From assembly GCA_902492455.1 (NCBI GenBank), contig CABULH010000025.1, positions 1 to 48,762 of the forward strand: 48,762 nt of DNA, in the 5' to 3' direction. The stretch comes from an uncultured Oscillospiraceae bacterium (GTDB lineage Bacteria; Bacillota; Clostridia; Oscillospirales; Acutalibacteraceae). Shown piece by piece: positions 1-7,675 of the stretch (its first letter is position 1; every line of letters starts with the position of its first letter). Below the pieces are notes generated by a model that was not told the origin of the DNA, did no database searches, and saw nothing but the letters and a program-made list of their open reading frames with translations. The position numbers were made by a program, and so were the translations under genes.

Positions 1-26
1 GCCCCAGCCCTCAAGAGCGCTTTGCT

Positions 27-55
27 ATAATACCAAACTCCTCCTACTTTGTCAA
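27..55 (-). promoter_or_regulatory. Leftward promoter for a gene outside the window
   Basis: On the minus strand TTGACA (50-55) and TATTAT (27-32) are separated by exactly 17 bases. This is a near-consensus housekeeping promoter reading out of the left edge of the window, so the gene it drives is not visible. It lies downstream of folK on the same strand, so the next gene probably has its own transcription start. Confidence 0.55.
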
Positions 56-157
56 TCTCTTTTTTAAAAAAACTTTTTATTTTTCAAAAATTCCCAGTTT
101 CCAAACAGATTCAGCGTCCTCAACGCATATAAAACATATTTATAAAAGCCGTAGGAT

Positions 158-649
158 TCAGCGCAGCAGCCGTACACCTTCCCGTTGGATCTGCTTCATG
201 TTTTCAGAAAACTCAAATCCCAGCACCAAGCCATCAGGATAGAGGGCTTCCAATGGCATCAGAACAAAAGCCCGTTCAGCCATGCGGGGGTGGGGCAGGG
301 TCAACTCCTCTTCCTCCATCCTTACCCCTTCCATCACCAACAAATCGATATCCACTACCCGGGGGGCATTGCGAAAGGTGCGCACCCTGCCCAGTCCGGC
401 TTCGATTCCCAAGCAAGCACCGAGAAAAACGCGGGGTGACAAGCCCGTCTCCACCTCTGCCGCCGTATTGATAAATTGCGGCTGATCCAGATACCCCACC
501 GGTTCTGTTTCATAAAAAGGGGCAACCCGGCGGACTCTGGTATACGGCAGAGCGGCCACCGCCTCCAGTGCCCGACGAATGTTTTCTTCCCTCTCCCCCA
601 GATTGGCGCCCAGCCCGATGACCGCCATTGCTTGTTCTTTTCCCATCAC
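158..649 (-). CDS. folK: 2-amino-4-hydroxy-6-hydroxymethyldihydropteridine diphosphokinase (HPPK)
   Basis: Cytoplasmic folate-pathway enzyme that transfers pyrophosphate from ATP to 6-hydroxymethyl-7,8-dihydropterin, giving the substrate for FolP. The 163-residue product has the family's order of motifs: GLGANLG near the N-terminus, YETEPVGYLDQPQFIN for pterin binding, RVVDIDLL with the two metal-binding aspartates, and LPHPRM towards the C-terminus. Length is normal. The start ATG overlaps the folB stop by four bases (ATGA type), so the two are translationally coupled. A second in-frame Met six residues later (MAVIGLG) is an alternative start. No GC-rich terminator is obvious in the AT-rich 157 bases downstream. 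Confidence 0.95.
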   Translation of the reverse strand: MMGKEQAMAVIGLGANLGEREENIRRALEAVAALPYTRVRRVAPFYETEPVGYLDQPQFINTAAEVETGLSPRVFLGACLGIEAGLGRVRTFRNAPRVVDIDLLVMEGVRMEEEELTLPHPRMAERAFVLMPLEALYPDGLVLGFEFSENMKQIQREGVRLLR

Positions 650-1008
650 GAGTCCCTCCGCCGAATAATCTCCACTGCCACATACTCAAAATCTGCCGCC
701 ACCGGCGCCCTAGGCTTTTTCAACCGAACCATCACTTCCTTCACCGGGAACTCCTCCAGAATCATCTGCGCCACTCTTTCCGCCGCACGCTCAATCAGAT
801 CGTTTTTCTCGGCCAGCATGACTGCCACCGTGCGTTTGGCCACCTTGGAATAGTTGACCGTATCCGCCAGGTCATCAGATAAACCTGCCGGGCGGGTGTC
901 CATACTCATATCGATATCCAGGAGAAAGGGCTGTCCTTTTTCTTTCTCCTCCGGTTTTACCCCATGAAAGGCGTATACCCTCAGGCCGCGAATCTGAATT
1001 TTATCCAT
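646..1008 (-). CDS. folB: Dihydroneopterin aldolase
   Basis: Converts 7,8-dihydroneopterin to 6-hydroxymethyl-7,8-dihydropterin plus glycolaldehyde, the step before FolK. The protein starts MDKIQIRGLRVYAFHGV, the typical N-terminus with the conserved YAxHGV pterin-site segment, and has the ERAAERVA...VMVRLKKPRAP pattern near the end. An ATG 21 bases upstream is in frame, but the AAGGAGG ribosome site lies inside that extension and is correctly spaced for the start at 1008. The protein is then 120 residues, normal for the family. It is followed by folK with a four-base overlap. No convincing promoter was found between the pyrG hairpins and this gene, so some read-through from pyrG is possible. 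Confidence 0.93.
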   Translation of the reverse strand: MDKIQIRGLRVYAFHGVKPEEKEKGQPFLLDIDMSMDTRPAGLSDDLADTVNYSKVAKRTVAVMLAEKNDLIERAAERVAQMILEEFPVKEVMVRLKKPRAPVAADFEYVAVEIIRRRDS

Positions 1009-1070
1009 TGCCAAGCCCTCCTTATTCATTTTTCAATGGTACTTATAATGAAGGTAGCATAACAAAAAAA

Positions 1071-1131
1071 AGCCGCCGATGCAAGGGCGGCATAAAAGCG
1101 GCACCGGAACCAATCCATTCCGATGCCGCTT
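1071..1131 (-). terminator. Double-hairpin terminator after pyrG
   Basis: Read on the minus strand, pyrG is followed by a 14-bp stem (1096-1109 with 1118-1131, one mismatch-free core AAGCGGCA) and then by a second stem GCCGCC/GGCGGC (1072-1077 with 1086-1091) that ends in eight T residues. The second hairpin is a classical intrinsic terminator. The two may act together or allow partial read-through into folB. Confidence 0.8.
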
Positions 1132-1148
1132 GTTCTTTATTATCGATT

Positions 1149-2747
1149 TTATTGATTGTGCTCTGCGGCCGCTTCCACCAAGCCTTTGAACAGGGGGTGG
1201 GGTCGATTGGGCCGGGACTTGAATTCCGGATGGAACTGGCAGGCTACAAACCAGGGATGATCCGGCAGCTCCACCATTTCGACGATGTGCTTATCCGGCG
1301 AGATACCCGCCAGCAGCATACCGTTCTCCTCCATCGCCTCCCGATAATCGTTGTTAAACTCATAACGATGCCGGTGCCGCTCATAGATCATTTCCTCACC
1401 ATAAGCAGCATAAGCCTTAGAGCGGATATCCAGTACACAGGGATACTGTCCCAGACGCATGGTGCCGCCCCGCTGATTCACATCCCGCTGATCAGGCATC
1501 AGATCGATGACACCGTGGGTAGTGGTGGGGTCAATCTCGGTGGAATGAGCATCCTCGTAGCCCAACACGTGCCGGGCAAACTCCACCACGGCGATCTGCA
1601 TGCCCAGGCAGATGCCCAGGAAGGGGATTTTACGTTCTCTGGCGAACCGTACCGCGGCGATTTTGCCGTCGATGCCCCGGGTGCCGAAGCCGCCGGGCAC
1701 CAGAATGCCGTCCACCCCTGCCAGCGCCTCGGCAGCATTGTCGTCGGAAAGGGTTTCGGCATCCAGCCAGCGGATATCCACCGCTGTCCGGCTGGGAATG
1801 CCGCCGTGTTTCAACGCCTCCGCCACACTGAGATAGGCGTCGTGCAACTCTACATATTTTCCCACCAGCGCAATTGTTACGGTTCTCCGGGGATGACGCA
1901 GATCCTCCACCATTTTGGTCCACTCGGCCAGATCGGGGGAGAGATTCTCCAAGCCGAATTCCCGGCAGACAATGGAAGCCAGTCCTTCCTCTTCCAACAC
2001 CAGCGGTGCTTCGTAGAGCAGCGGAACATCGCAGTTTTCAATCACACAGTCCCGCTTGACATTGCAGAATAAGGCGATTTTATCCTTGAGTTCGGCGGAT
2101 AGATGTCGGTCGGAACGGCAGACAATGATATCCGGCTGAATTCCCAGGGACAGCAGTTCCTTGACCGAATGCTGGGTGGGTTTGGTTTTCATCTCCTGGG
2201 AGGCGGCGATGTAGGGCACCAAGGTTACATGAAGAAACAGGCAATTGCGGCGGCCGTGCTGCACGGCAAACTGGCGGATAGCCTCCAAAAAGGGCAGTCC
2301 CTCGATGTCCCCCACTGTGCCGCCGATTTCCACAATATGCACGTCATATTTGTCGCTGTCCAGCGCGATACGGCGTTTGATCTCATCGGTGATATGAGGG
2401 ATCACCTGCACGGTGCCGCCGTCATAATCGCCCTGCCGTTCCTTCTGCAGGACGTTCCAATAGACCTTTCCGGAGGTTACAGAACTATTTTGGGATAGGC
2501 TGACATCAATGAATCTCTCATAGTGGCCCAGATCCAAATCGGTTTCGGCACCATCATCGGTGACGAACACCTCGCCATGCTGAATGGGATTCATGGTTCC
2601 TGGATCGATGTTGAGATACGGATCCAGTTTTTTGACGGACACAGTCAGCCCGCGGCTTTTCAGCAGCCGGCCCAGGGAAGCTGCCGTGATTCCCTTTCCT
2701 AATCCCGATACGACGCCGCCTGTCACAAATACATATTTCGCTGCCAT
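1149..2747 (-). CDS. pyrG: CTP synthase (glutamine-hydrolysing)
   Basis: Makes CTP from UTP, ATP and glutamine in the cytoplasm. The 532-residue protein has the N-terminal synthetase domain (GGVVSGLGKG P-loop, KLDPYLNIDPGTMNP, HGEVFVTDDGAETDLDLGHYERF) and a C-terminal class I glutamine amidotransferase domain with GICLGMQ (Cys380 nucleophile) and QFHPEF (His and Glu of the triad). An in-frame ATG eight codons upstream exists, but the ribosome site GGGAGG fits the start at 2747, giving the family's usual MAAKYVFVTGG opening. It lies 66 bases downstream of hisF without an obvious terminator between, so it may be co-transcribed with hisHF. Confidence 0.98.
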   Translation of the reverse strand: MAAKYVFVTGGVVSGLGKGITAASLGRLLKSRGLTVSVKKLDPYLNIDPGTMNPIQHGEVFVTDDGAETDLDLGHYERFIDVSLSQNSSVTSGKVYWNVLQKERQGDYDGGTVQVIPHITDEIKRRIALDSDKYDVHIVEIGGTVGDIEGLPFLEAIRQFAVQHGRRNCLFLHVTLVPYIAASQEMKTKPTQHSVKELLSLGIQPDIIVCRSDRHLSAELKDKIALFCNVKRDCVIENCDVPLLYEAPLVLEEEGLASIVCREFGLENLSPDLAEWTKMVEDLRHPRRTVTIALVGKYVELHDAYLSVAEALKHGGIPSRTAVDIRWLDAETLSDDNAAEALAGVDGILVPGGFGTRGIDGKIAAVRFARERKIPFLGICLGMQIAVVEFARHVLGYEDAHSTEIDPTTTHGVIDLMPDQRDVNQRGGTMRLGQYPCVLDIRSKAYAAYGEEMIYERHRHRYEFNNDYREAMEENGMLLAGISPDKHIVEMVELPDHPWFVACQFHPEFKSRPNRPHPLFKGLVEAAAEHNQ

Positions 2748-2813
2748 GTTGCAACCTCCCAATATTTTCACTGCCCCTCAGGCAAATGCCGAACAACTTT
2801 AAAGCAGACTCAT

Positions 2814-3608
2814 TTATTCTGCAATTACCTCACAACCCACCGGCCGCACGGGGATTCCCCGGGCGGCCAAATAAGCTTTTAAATCCGGAATTGCGATTTC
2901 ATGATAATGAAACAAGGAAGCCGCCAGCACTGCGTCGGCCTTCCCCTGGATAAACGCCTGGGCAAAATGCTCCAGCGTCCCGGCTCCGCCGGAGGCAATA
3001 ACCGGAATCCCCGCGCGGGAAGAAACCGCGGCCGTCAGTTCCAGATCATAGCCGTTTTTTGTACCATCGCAGTCCATGCTGGTGAGCAAAATCTCTCCCG
3101 CGCCCAGCCGTTCCGCCCGGGCAGCCCATTCCAACGCATCAAGACCGGTGCACAGTCTGCCGCCGTTTTTATACACGTCCCAGCCGCTGCCGTCCTCCCG
3201 CCGCCGGGCGTCGATAGCCACTACCACGCATTGGCTGCCGAAGCGGGAAGCCGCTTCCGAAATCAGTTCCGGCCGGTCAATGGCCGCGGAATTGATGGAG
3301 ATTTTATCCGCGCCCTGAAGCAGCACCGCCCGAAAATCGTCCGCTGTGCGGATGCCGCCGCCGACGGTAAAGGGAATGGACAGCTGATCCGCCACCCGGG
3401 CGGCCAGATCGACCACCGTGGACCGCCCCTCATGAGAAGCCGTGATATCCAGAAAAACCACTTCGTCCGCGCCCGCTTCCGAATAGGCGGCGGCTACTTC
3501 TACCGGATCGCCTGCATCCCGCAGGTGAACGAAGTTGGTTCCCTTCACCACCCGCCCGTCCTTAATATCCAGGCAGGGAATAATTCGTTTCGCATACATC
3601 GGCGTCAT
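2814..3608 (-). CDS. hisF: Imidazole glycerol phosphate synthase subunit HisF
   Basis: Cyclase subunit of IGP synthase: uses ammonia from HisH to turn PRFAR into imidazole glycerol phosphate and AICAR. The (beta/alpha)8 barrel shows RIIPCLDIKDGRVVKG at the N-terminus (catalytic Asp), VGGGIRT, and the second catalytic Asp in LLTSMDCDGTKNGYD, followed by IPVIASGGAG. Length of 264 is slightly above the usual 250-255. The ATG at 3608 overlaps the hisH stop (ATGA); a second ATG at 3599 gives the more usual MYAKRIIPCLD start. Either is possible, as the weak GGAAGGA site is close to the first and rather far from the second. Confidence 0.96.
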   Translation of the reverse strand: MTPMYAKRIIPCLDIKDGRVVKGTNFVHLRDAGDPVEVAAAYSEAGADEVVFLDITASHEGRSTVVDLAARVADQLSIPFTVGGGIRTADDFRAVLLQGADKISINSAAIDRPELISEAASRFGSQCVVVAIDARRREDGSGWDVYKNGGRLCTGLDALEWAARAERLGAGEILLTSMDCDGTKNGYDLELTAAVSSRAGIPVIASGGAGTLEHFAQAFIQGKADAVLAASLFHYHEIAIPDLKAYLAARGIPVRPVGCEVIAE

Positions 3609-4222
3609 CCATCCTTCCGGGTCAGCGCCACAAAATTGCGCAGAATCCGCTGACCAACAGCCCCGGATTTCTCCGGATGAAACTGCATACCCATCAGATT
3701 GCCCCGCTGCACGGCACTATGAAAGACTGCCCCATATTCCGTCTCCGTCAGCACATCCTCCGGACAAGCGGCTCGGCAGGCATAGGAATGCACAAAATAT
3801 ACATATGGCTCGGCAGGCAGTCCTTCCAGCAGCGGGCTGGATTTCCGGGGCAACAAGCTGTTCCAGCCCATGTGGGGAATCTTCAGCCCGCAGTCCGGCA
3901 GCCGCCGAACCATACCGGGAATCAGGCCGAGGCCAGCCTCGCCCTCCCCTTCTTCACTGCCGTCAAAAAGAGCCTGCATCCCCAAGCAGATGCCCAAAAA
4001 AGGCACGCCAGAAGCGGCCGTTTCCTTGATAACCGGAATCAGCCCGCTTTTTCGCAGCGCTCCCATTGCGTCCGCAAACGCCCCTACCCCCGGCAGAATC
4101 ACGCCGTCGGCTGCGGCAATTTCCCCCGCATCGCCAGTGACGCGGACAGGCGCATCCAAGCGGCGGAAAGCCGTCCGAACGCTGCGCAGATTCCCTGCGC
4201 CGTAGTCGATAATCGCAATCAT
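3605..4222 (-). CDS. hisH: Imidazole glycerol phosphate synthase subunit HisH (glutaminase)
   Basis: Glutamine amidotransferase that feeds ammonia to HisF. The 205-residue class I amidotransferase has IIDYGAGNL at the N-terminus, the oxyanion-strand PGVGAF, the nucleophile Cys79 in GICLGMQ, and the His182/Glu184 pair in QFHPEKS. It is coupled to hisF by a four-base overlap and has its own promoter about 45 bases upstream. No other histidine genes (hisG, D, B, A, I) are present in the window, so the pathway is split between loci here. Confidence 0.96.
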   Translation of the reverse strand: MIAIIDYGAGNLRSVRTAFRRLDAPVRVTGDAGEIAAADGVILPGVGAFADAMGALRKSGLIPVIKETAASGVPFLGICLGMQALFDGSEEGEGEAGLGLIPGMVRRLPDCGLKIPHMGWNSLLPRKSSPLLEGLPAEPYVYFVHSYACRAACPEDVLTETEYGAVFHSAVQRGNLMGMQFHPEKSGAVGQRILRNFVALTRKDG

Positions 4223-4267
4223 CCCGCCCGCATCCGTCCTTTCCGCTCAGTGAAAATCCATTTTGTT

Positions 4268-4296
4268 ATTTTACCATTATTCCTCTATGGGGTCAA
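4268..4296 (-). promoter_or_regulatory. hisH promoter
   Basis: Minus-strand TTGACC (4291-4296) and TAAAAT (4268-4273) with a 17-base spacer. The predicted start is near 4261, leaving a leader of about 40 bases, too short for a T-box or long attenuator. Confidence 0.6.
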
Positions 4297-4428
4297 GGGG
4301 CGAAACACTGCCGAGGGACAAATTTCGCATTCTTCATAACGATCCTGACGAATCCCCTGCCTTCTCCAGGAAAATGCCGGAAACCCGTTATCATTTGCCT
4401 CTATATTCACTTGTATCTCACACAGTTC

Positions 4429-4458
4429 TTGACTCCCGACCTTTTTCCTATATATAAT
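4429..4458 (+). promoter_or_regulatory. Promoter of the GH172 gene
   Basis: TTGACT (4429-4434) and a perfect TATAAT (4453-4458) separated by 18 bases. It lies about 50 bases before the coding start and diverges from the hisH promoter. Confidence 0.6.
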
Positions 4459-4507
4459 TGATAAAAAGTAAATCTTCAAAAAGATTGAAGAAGAACGAGG
4501 TGCCCAC

Positions 4508-5608
4508 ATGAATGGTTTTCAAAATCTTACCAGGCTGAAAAAATCCGCCAGCACCCGGCTGATCACCGCGGAAAACGTTTACGGAGAAAAGGGCCGCGGC
4601 GGTATGGCAGCGCTTTCTCTCGAACCACCGCCCGGTGTCCGGCAGATTGGTCAGATTTATGACGGCGGCGCTGCCGCGGCGCGGGAATTGGGCCGGAAAT
4701 GGAAGGTCCGTCCCTGCATATCCCTGGAACCACAAGCCACTACCACTCTAATGGACATCGACGGTCCTTCCACGGTAACCCATATCTGGATCACTGTGGA
4801 TGAGTCCTATCTCCGTGATCTGATTCTGCGGATGTACTGGGATGGGGAGACAGTCCCCAGTGTGGAAGCGCCGCTTGGCGATCTCTTCTGCTGCGGTTGG
4901 CGGCGGCGGGCCAAGATCCTGTCCATCCCCGTCAACGTTAACCCCACCGGTGGCATGAACATGTACTTTCCCTTGCCCTTTCGCAAACATGGGCGCATCA
5001 CGGTGGAAAACCGCAATCCGGAACAGGTGGACGGGTTCTTCTATGCCATCAGCTGTGAGGATGGGCCTGTTGAAGAGGACGAAGCCTATTTCCACGCTCA
5101 ATTCCGCCGCACCAATCCTTTGCCCTATGGGGAAGACTATGTCATTCTCGATCGCGTGATTGGAGAAGGGCATTACGTGGGCACCTATATGGGCTGGCAG
5201 CAGAATACAAACGGCTGGTGGGGTGAGGGCGAGATTAAGGTCTTCATTGACGGCGACAAAGAATTCCCTTCCTACTGCGGCACAGGCACTGAGGATTATT
5301 TCGGCGGCGCATGGTGCTTCGGAGAAAATTTCAGCGCACCCTTTCTCGGTTATTGTGACCTGTCAGCAGAAAAGGGCAGACAGACCAACGCCGCCGGCAA
5401 CCGGCACAGCATGTACCGCTTCCATATCATGGATCCCATCCGCTTTCATCAGGATCTGCGGGTGACCATGCAAGCCATCGGATGGCGTTCCGAAGGGCGT
5501 TATCTGCCCCTGCAGGACGATATTTGTTCGGTAGCCTATTGGTATCAGTCGGAACCGCATCTGCCCTTCCCAAAGCTGGGAACACGAGACGAATTGGAGT
5601 GTATCTAG
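4508..5608 (+). CDS. GH172 family (DUF2961) glycoside hydrolase-like protein
   Basis: A 366-residue protein resembling the DUF2961 family, now classed as glycoside hydrolase family 172, whose characterised members act on fructofuranosides and arabinofuranosides. Seen in the sequence: an aromatic-rich jelly-roll-like N-terminal half (HIWITVDE, LILRMYWDGE, VEAPLGDLFC), the MNMYFPLPFRK segment, and the signature GTGTEDYFGGAW (Glu262) preceded by GEGEIKVFIDGD. The conserved acidic residues in the last two motifs are the likely catalytic pair; that assignment is inference. No signal peptide, so probably cytoplasmic. It has its own promoter and a GAGGTG ribosome site, and no adjacent transporter or regulator, so the substrate cannot be assigned. 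Confidence 0.8.
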   Translation: MNGFQNLTRLKKSASTRLITAENVYGEKGRGGMAALSLEPPPGVRQIGQIYDGGAAAARELGRKWKVRPCISLEPQATTTLMDIDGPSTVTHIWITVDESYLRDLILRMYWDGETVPSVEAPLGDLFCCGWRRRAKILSIPVNVNPTGGMNMYFPLPFRKHGRITVENRNPEQVDGFFYAISCEDGPVEEDEAYFHAQFRRTNPLPYGEDYVILDRVIGEGHYVGTYMGWQQNTNGWWGEGEIKVFIDGDKEFPSYCGTGTEDYFGGAWCFGENFSAPFLGYCDLSAEKGRQTNAAGNRHSMYRFHIMDPIRFHQDLRVTMQAIGWRSEGRYLPLQDDICSVAYWYQSEPHLPFPKLGTRDELECI

Positions 5609-5732
5609 GGTTATCCATACATCCTCAGCCAAAAGATCATTTTCCTATATCTATTCGTATGATTCGAATTATATTATACCATTCGTAATTATACCTCTTT
5701 TTGTCCCCTTTTTACCTCGCTGCAGCTTGATC

Positions 5733-5761
5733 TTGTCAATCCTGCTCCGATATGCTAGGAT
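5733..5761 (+). promoter_or_regulatory. folP promoter
   Basis: TTGTCA (5733-5738) and TAGGAT (5756-5761) with a 17-base spacer, about 65 bases before the folP ATG. The 217-base gap between the GH172 gene and folP is AT-rich and shows no clear terminator hairpin. Confidence 0.45.
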
Positions 5762-5825
5762 AGGGAGAAAATAAAAAGAAGAATCCAAGACGGTTTTTAC
5801 TATATCGGTTGTAGGGGGCGCTGAT

Positions 5826-6668
5826 ATGCCAATTTGGCAATTTCAAAACGGAAAACTGGATTTAACAGCCTATACGGCGGTCATGGGCATCCTGAATATC
5901 ACGCCGGACAGCTTCTCCGACGGCGGCCGGTACCTGCATCCGGATAGGGCTGTGGCTCGGGCACTGGAGCTGGAAGCGGAAGGAGCGGACATTCTCGATA
6001 TCGGTCCACAATCGACCCGTCCAGGCCATACGCCTGTATCCGCAGAGGAAGAGCTGGAACGGCTGCTGCCAGTGCTGGAACGGCTCAACGGCCGCCTTTC
6101 CATTCCCATTTCTATCGACACCTATTATCCGGAGGTGGCGGAAGCCGCCTTAAATCGGGGAGCGGCGATCATCAATGATGTTTCCGGCAGTCTGGAAAAT
6201 GGTATGCCTGGCGTGGCTGCTCGTTACGGTGCCGGTCTGGTGATGATGCACGCCGGCGGCGGCGCGGATGATAGGGCAGAAGTGGATGCGGTGGCTGTGG
6301 TTCACAGTTATTTTCAAAAAGCGCTGGAAGCAGCGGAACAGGCGAGCCTTCCCATGTCCTGCGTTTGCTTGGATCCTGGCATCGGATTCGGGAAAAGCGG
6401 ACGGGGCGACCTGGAACTGATAGCACGACTGGCAGAGGTGACGGCGGGACTGCCGCCGACGACGCTTTTGGTGGGGGCATCCCGCAAACGGGTAGTGGGG
6501 GCCTGCTGCGGCAATCCGCCGCCGGAGGAACGCTTGGCCGGCACCCTGGCCATTCATACCGCCGCTCAGCTCCACGGTGCCCGGATTCTGCGGGTACACG
6601 ATGTGAAAGCTGCGGTGCAGGCTGCCCGGGTAACCGACGCTCTTGTGAAAGCCGCATGCCGCCCCTGA
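5826..6668 (+). CDS. folP: Dihydropteroate synthase
   Basis: Condenses 6-hydroxymethyl-7,8-dihydropterin pyrophosphate (made by FolK) with p-aminobenzoate; the sulfonamide target. The 280-residue TIM barrel carries all signatures: MGILNITPDSFSDGGR, DIGPQSTRPG, SIDTYYPEVA, INDVSG, DPGIGFGKS, GASRKRVVG and RVHDV. Preceded by an AGGGGG ribosome site. It is the only gene of its transcription unit, on the opposite strand and some 5 kb from folB-folK, so the folate genes here form two units rather than one operon. Confidence 0.97.
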   Translation: MPIWQFQNGKLDLTAYTAVMGILNITPDSFSDGGRYLHPDRAVARALELEAEGADILDIGPQSTRPGHTPVSAEEELERLLPVLERLNGRLSIPISIDTYYPEVAEAALNRGAAIINDVSGSLENGMPGVAARYGAGLVMMHAGGGADDRAEVDAVAVVHSYFQKALEAAEQASLPMSCVCLDPGIGFGKSGRGDLELIARLAEVTAGLPPTTLLVGASRKRVVGACCGNPPPEERLAGTLAIHTAAQLHGARILRVHDVKAAVQAARVTDALVKAACRP

Positions 6669-6679
6669 TTTTGAATTTC

Positions 6680-6725
6680 TCCAGTTATAAAAGCCGACAC
6701 TTCTGTGTCGGCTTTTATAACTGGA
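6680..6725 (+). terminator. folP terminator with 21-bp perfect arms
   Basis: Arms 6680-6700 and 6705-6725 are perfectly complementary around a TTCT loop. The core GCCGACAC/GTGTCGGC is followed by TTTT, then by an AT-rich extension that also pairs. It lies 12 bases after the folP stop and can work in both directions. Confidence 0.85.
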
Positions 6726-6868
6726 ATTGCGAAAACTCTAAGCATCGCTTGAATACAAATAGTTGTATTTTATTTATTTTTTTACTATTTGTTCGTATCA
6801 TTTGCATAAACCAGGCTATCCTTACTGAAATGATCCCCAAAAAGTTTGACAAGAAAAGAATTAAGAAG

Positions 6869-6942
6869 TGGAGGGTGTATAATAAACTGGACTACCTTTC
6901 TTTCGCTCTTTTGCTCCTGCCCAGTTCATTATACACCCTCCA
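6869..6942. repeat. 22-bp inverted repeat, possible MITE or IS remnant
   Basis: The left arm 6869-6890 (TGGAGGGTGTATAATAAACT...) and right arm 6921-6942 are complementary at 21 of 22 positions, with a 30-base pyrimidine-rich centre. The GTGTATAATAAAC-type end recalls terminal repeats of IS256/mutator-like elements, but this is inference from memory of the pattern. No transposase and no clear target duplication were found. It could alternatively form a long RNA hairpin. Confidence 0.45.
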
Positions 6943-6982
6943 AGTTTCAGTATACTATACCGTGTAACTTTGGGGGCATTTC

Positions 6983-7007
6983 AAAAGCGTCTGTAGGTTT
7001 TACAGAC
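6983..7007 (-). terminator. Weak terminator after the DUF4203-like gene
   Basis: On the minus strand GTCTGTA (pairing 7001-7007 with 6989-6995) forms a 7-bp stem with a five-base loop and is followed by GCTTTTG. The stem is short and the T-run is brief, so the call is tentative. Confidence 0.35.
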
Positions 7008-7030
7008 AACCATGCTGTCGCATCTGCAGT

Positions 7031-7585
7031 CTATTCCCCTGCTTTGGTGGTGCTGAACTGCACGATCACCCCGACCAAAGCCAGCGCGCCTCCCACCGGC
7101 AGAATCACCGCCATGGAGGTGATGTGGAAAAGGGAAAGGAGCATCTGCCCGGCGCTGAGCCCATAGCCCACGCCGGTGGTGAGGATAATCACCGGACGCA
7201 GAAATTTCACTGCCAGCACCCCGGCCGTAATGCCGCCGGCGATGCCCAGAACGATCCCCAGCCATTGAAGAGGGATGAGGGCATAAAACATACTGTAGAC
7301 GGCGGTGAAACCCATGAGGAAAATCCCTACTCGGTAAACCTTGAAAGCCACCAGGCCCAATACAACCCCCAGCGCCACGCCGATGAGCAGCGCCGGCCCG
7401 GCGTCCAGCCCGAAGCCAATCCCCATCAGGAATCCCAGCACCAGGCCGATAAAGAAACCCGCCAGGGTGATCCACACTCTCTGCAGCTTATACCCGAAAA
7501 AACAATTCGCCAGGGCAAACAATCCGCCTACCGCCACGGTTATGCCTTGAATCTGTGTAACAACCGCCTGCCACTCCTCCGGCAT
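7031..7585 (-). CDS. Multi-pass membrane protein, DUF4203/TM7S3-TM198-like
   Basis: A 184-residue, almost wholly hydrophobic protein with about six to seven membrane spans separated by very short polar loops. Glycine-rich helices alternate with small charged turns (GYKLQRVW, FKVYRVGIFL, VKFLRPVIIL), a repeat-like pattern seen in the DUF4203 (TM7S3/TM198-like) family. No catalytic motif is visible and function is unknown. It sits 90 bases downstream of the gene at 7676-8269, with a weak hairpin between, so co-transcription is uncertain. Confidence 0.6.
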   Translation of the reverse strand: MPEEWQAVVTQIQGITVAVGGLFALANCFFGYKLQRVWITLAGFFIGLVLGFLMGIGFGLDAGPALLIGVALGVVLGLVAFKVYRVGIFLMGFTAVYSMFYALIPLQWLGIVLGIAGGITAGVLAVKFLRPVIILTTGVGYGLSAGQMLLSLFHITSMAVILPVGGALALVGVIVQFSTTKAGE

Positions 7586-7624
7586 TTTTCATTCCGTCCT
7601 CTCATTGTGTCTTTCATTCACAAA

Positions 7625-7657
7625 GCCGCCTCCCCGCCGAAACCGACGAGGAGGCGA
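7625..7657 (-). terminator. Possible terminator after the 7676-8269 gene
   Basis: An imperfect GC-rich stem: GCCGCCTCC pairs with GGAGGCGAC, with further pairing inside. On the minus strand it is followed by only three T residues. It may be a partial terminator between this gene and the downstream membrane-protein gene. Confidence 0.4.
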
Positions 7658-7675
7658 CTCTATTGAAATGATAAA

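Larger units (their letters stand above)
6726..7030. other. AT-rich convergent intergenic region
   Basis: About 300 bases between the folP terminator and the end of the leftward membrane-protein gene. It holds one 22-bp inverted repeat (6869-6942) and a small hairpin (6989-7007). No credible coding sequence was seen. Base composition is much more AT-rich than the genes on either side. Confidence 0.6.

Noticed and set aside
1008..2072. 354-codon plus-strand frame opposite pyrG
   Set aside because: Antisense to CTP synthase, no ribosome site, and no recognisable domain.
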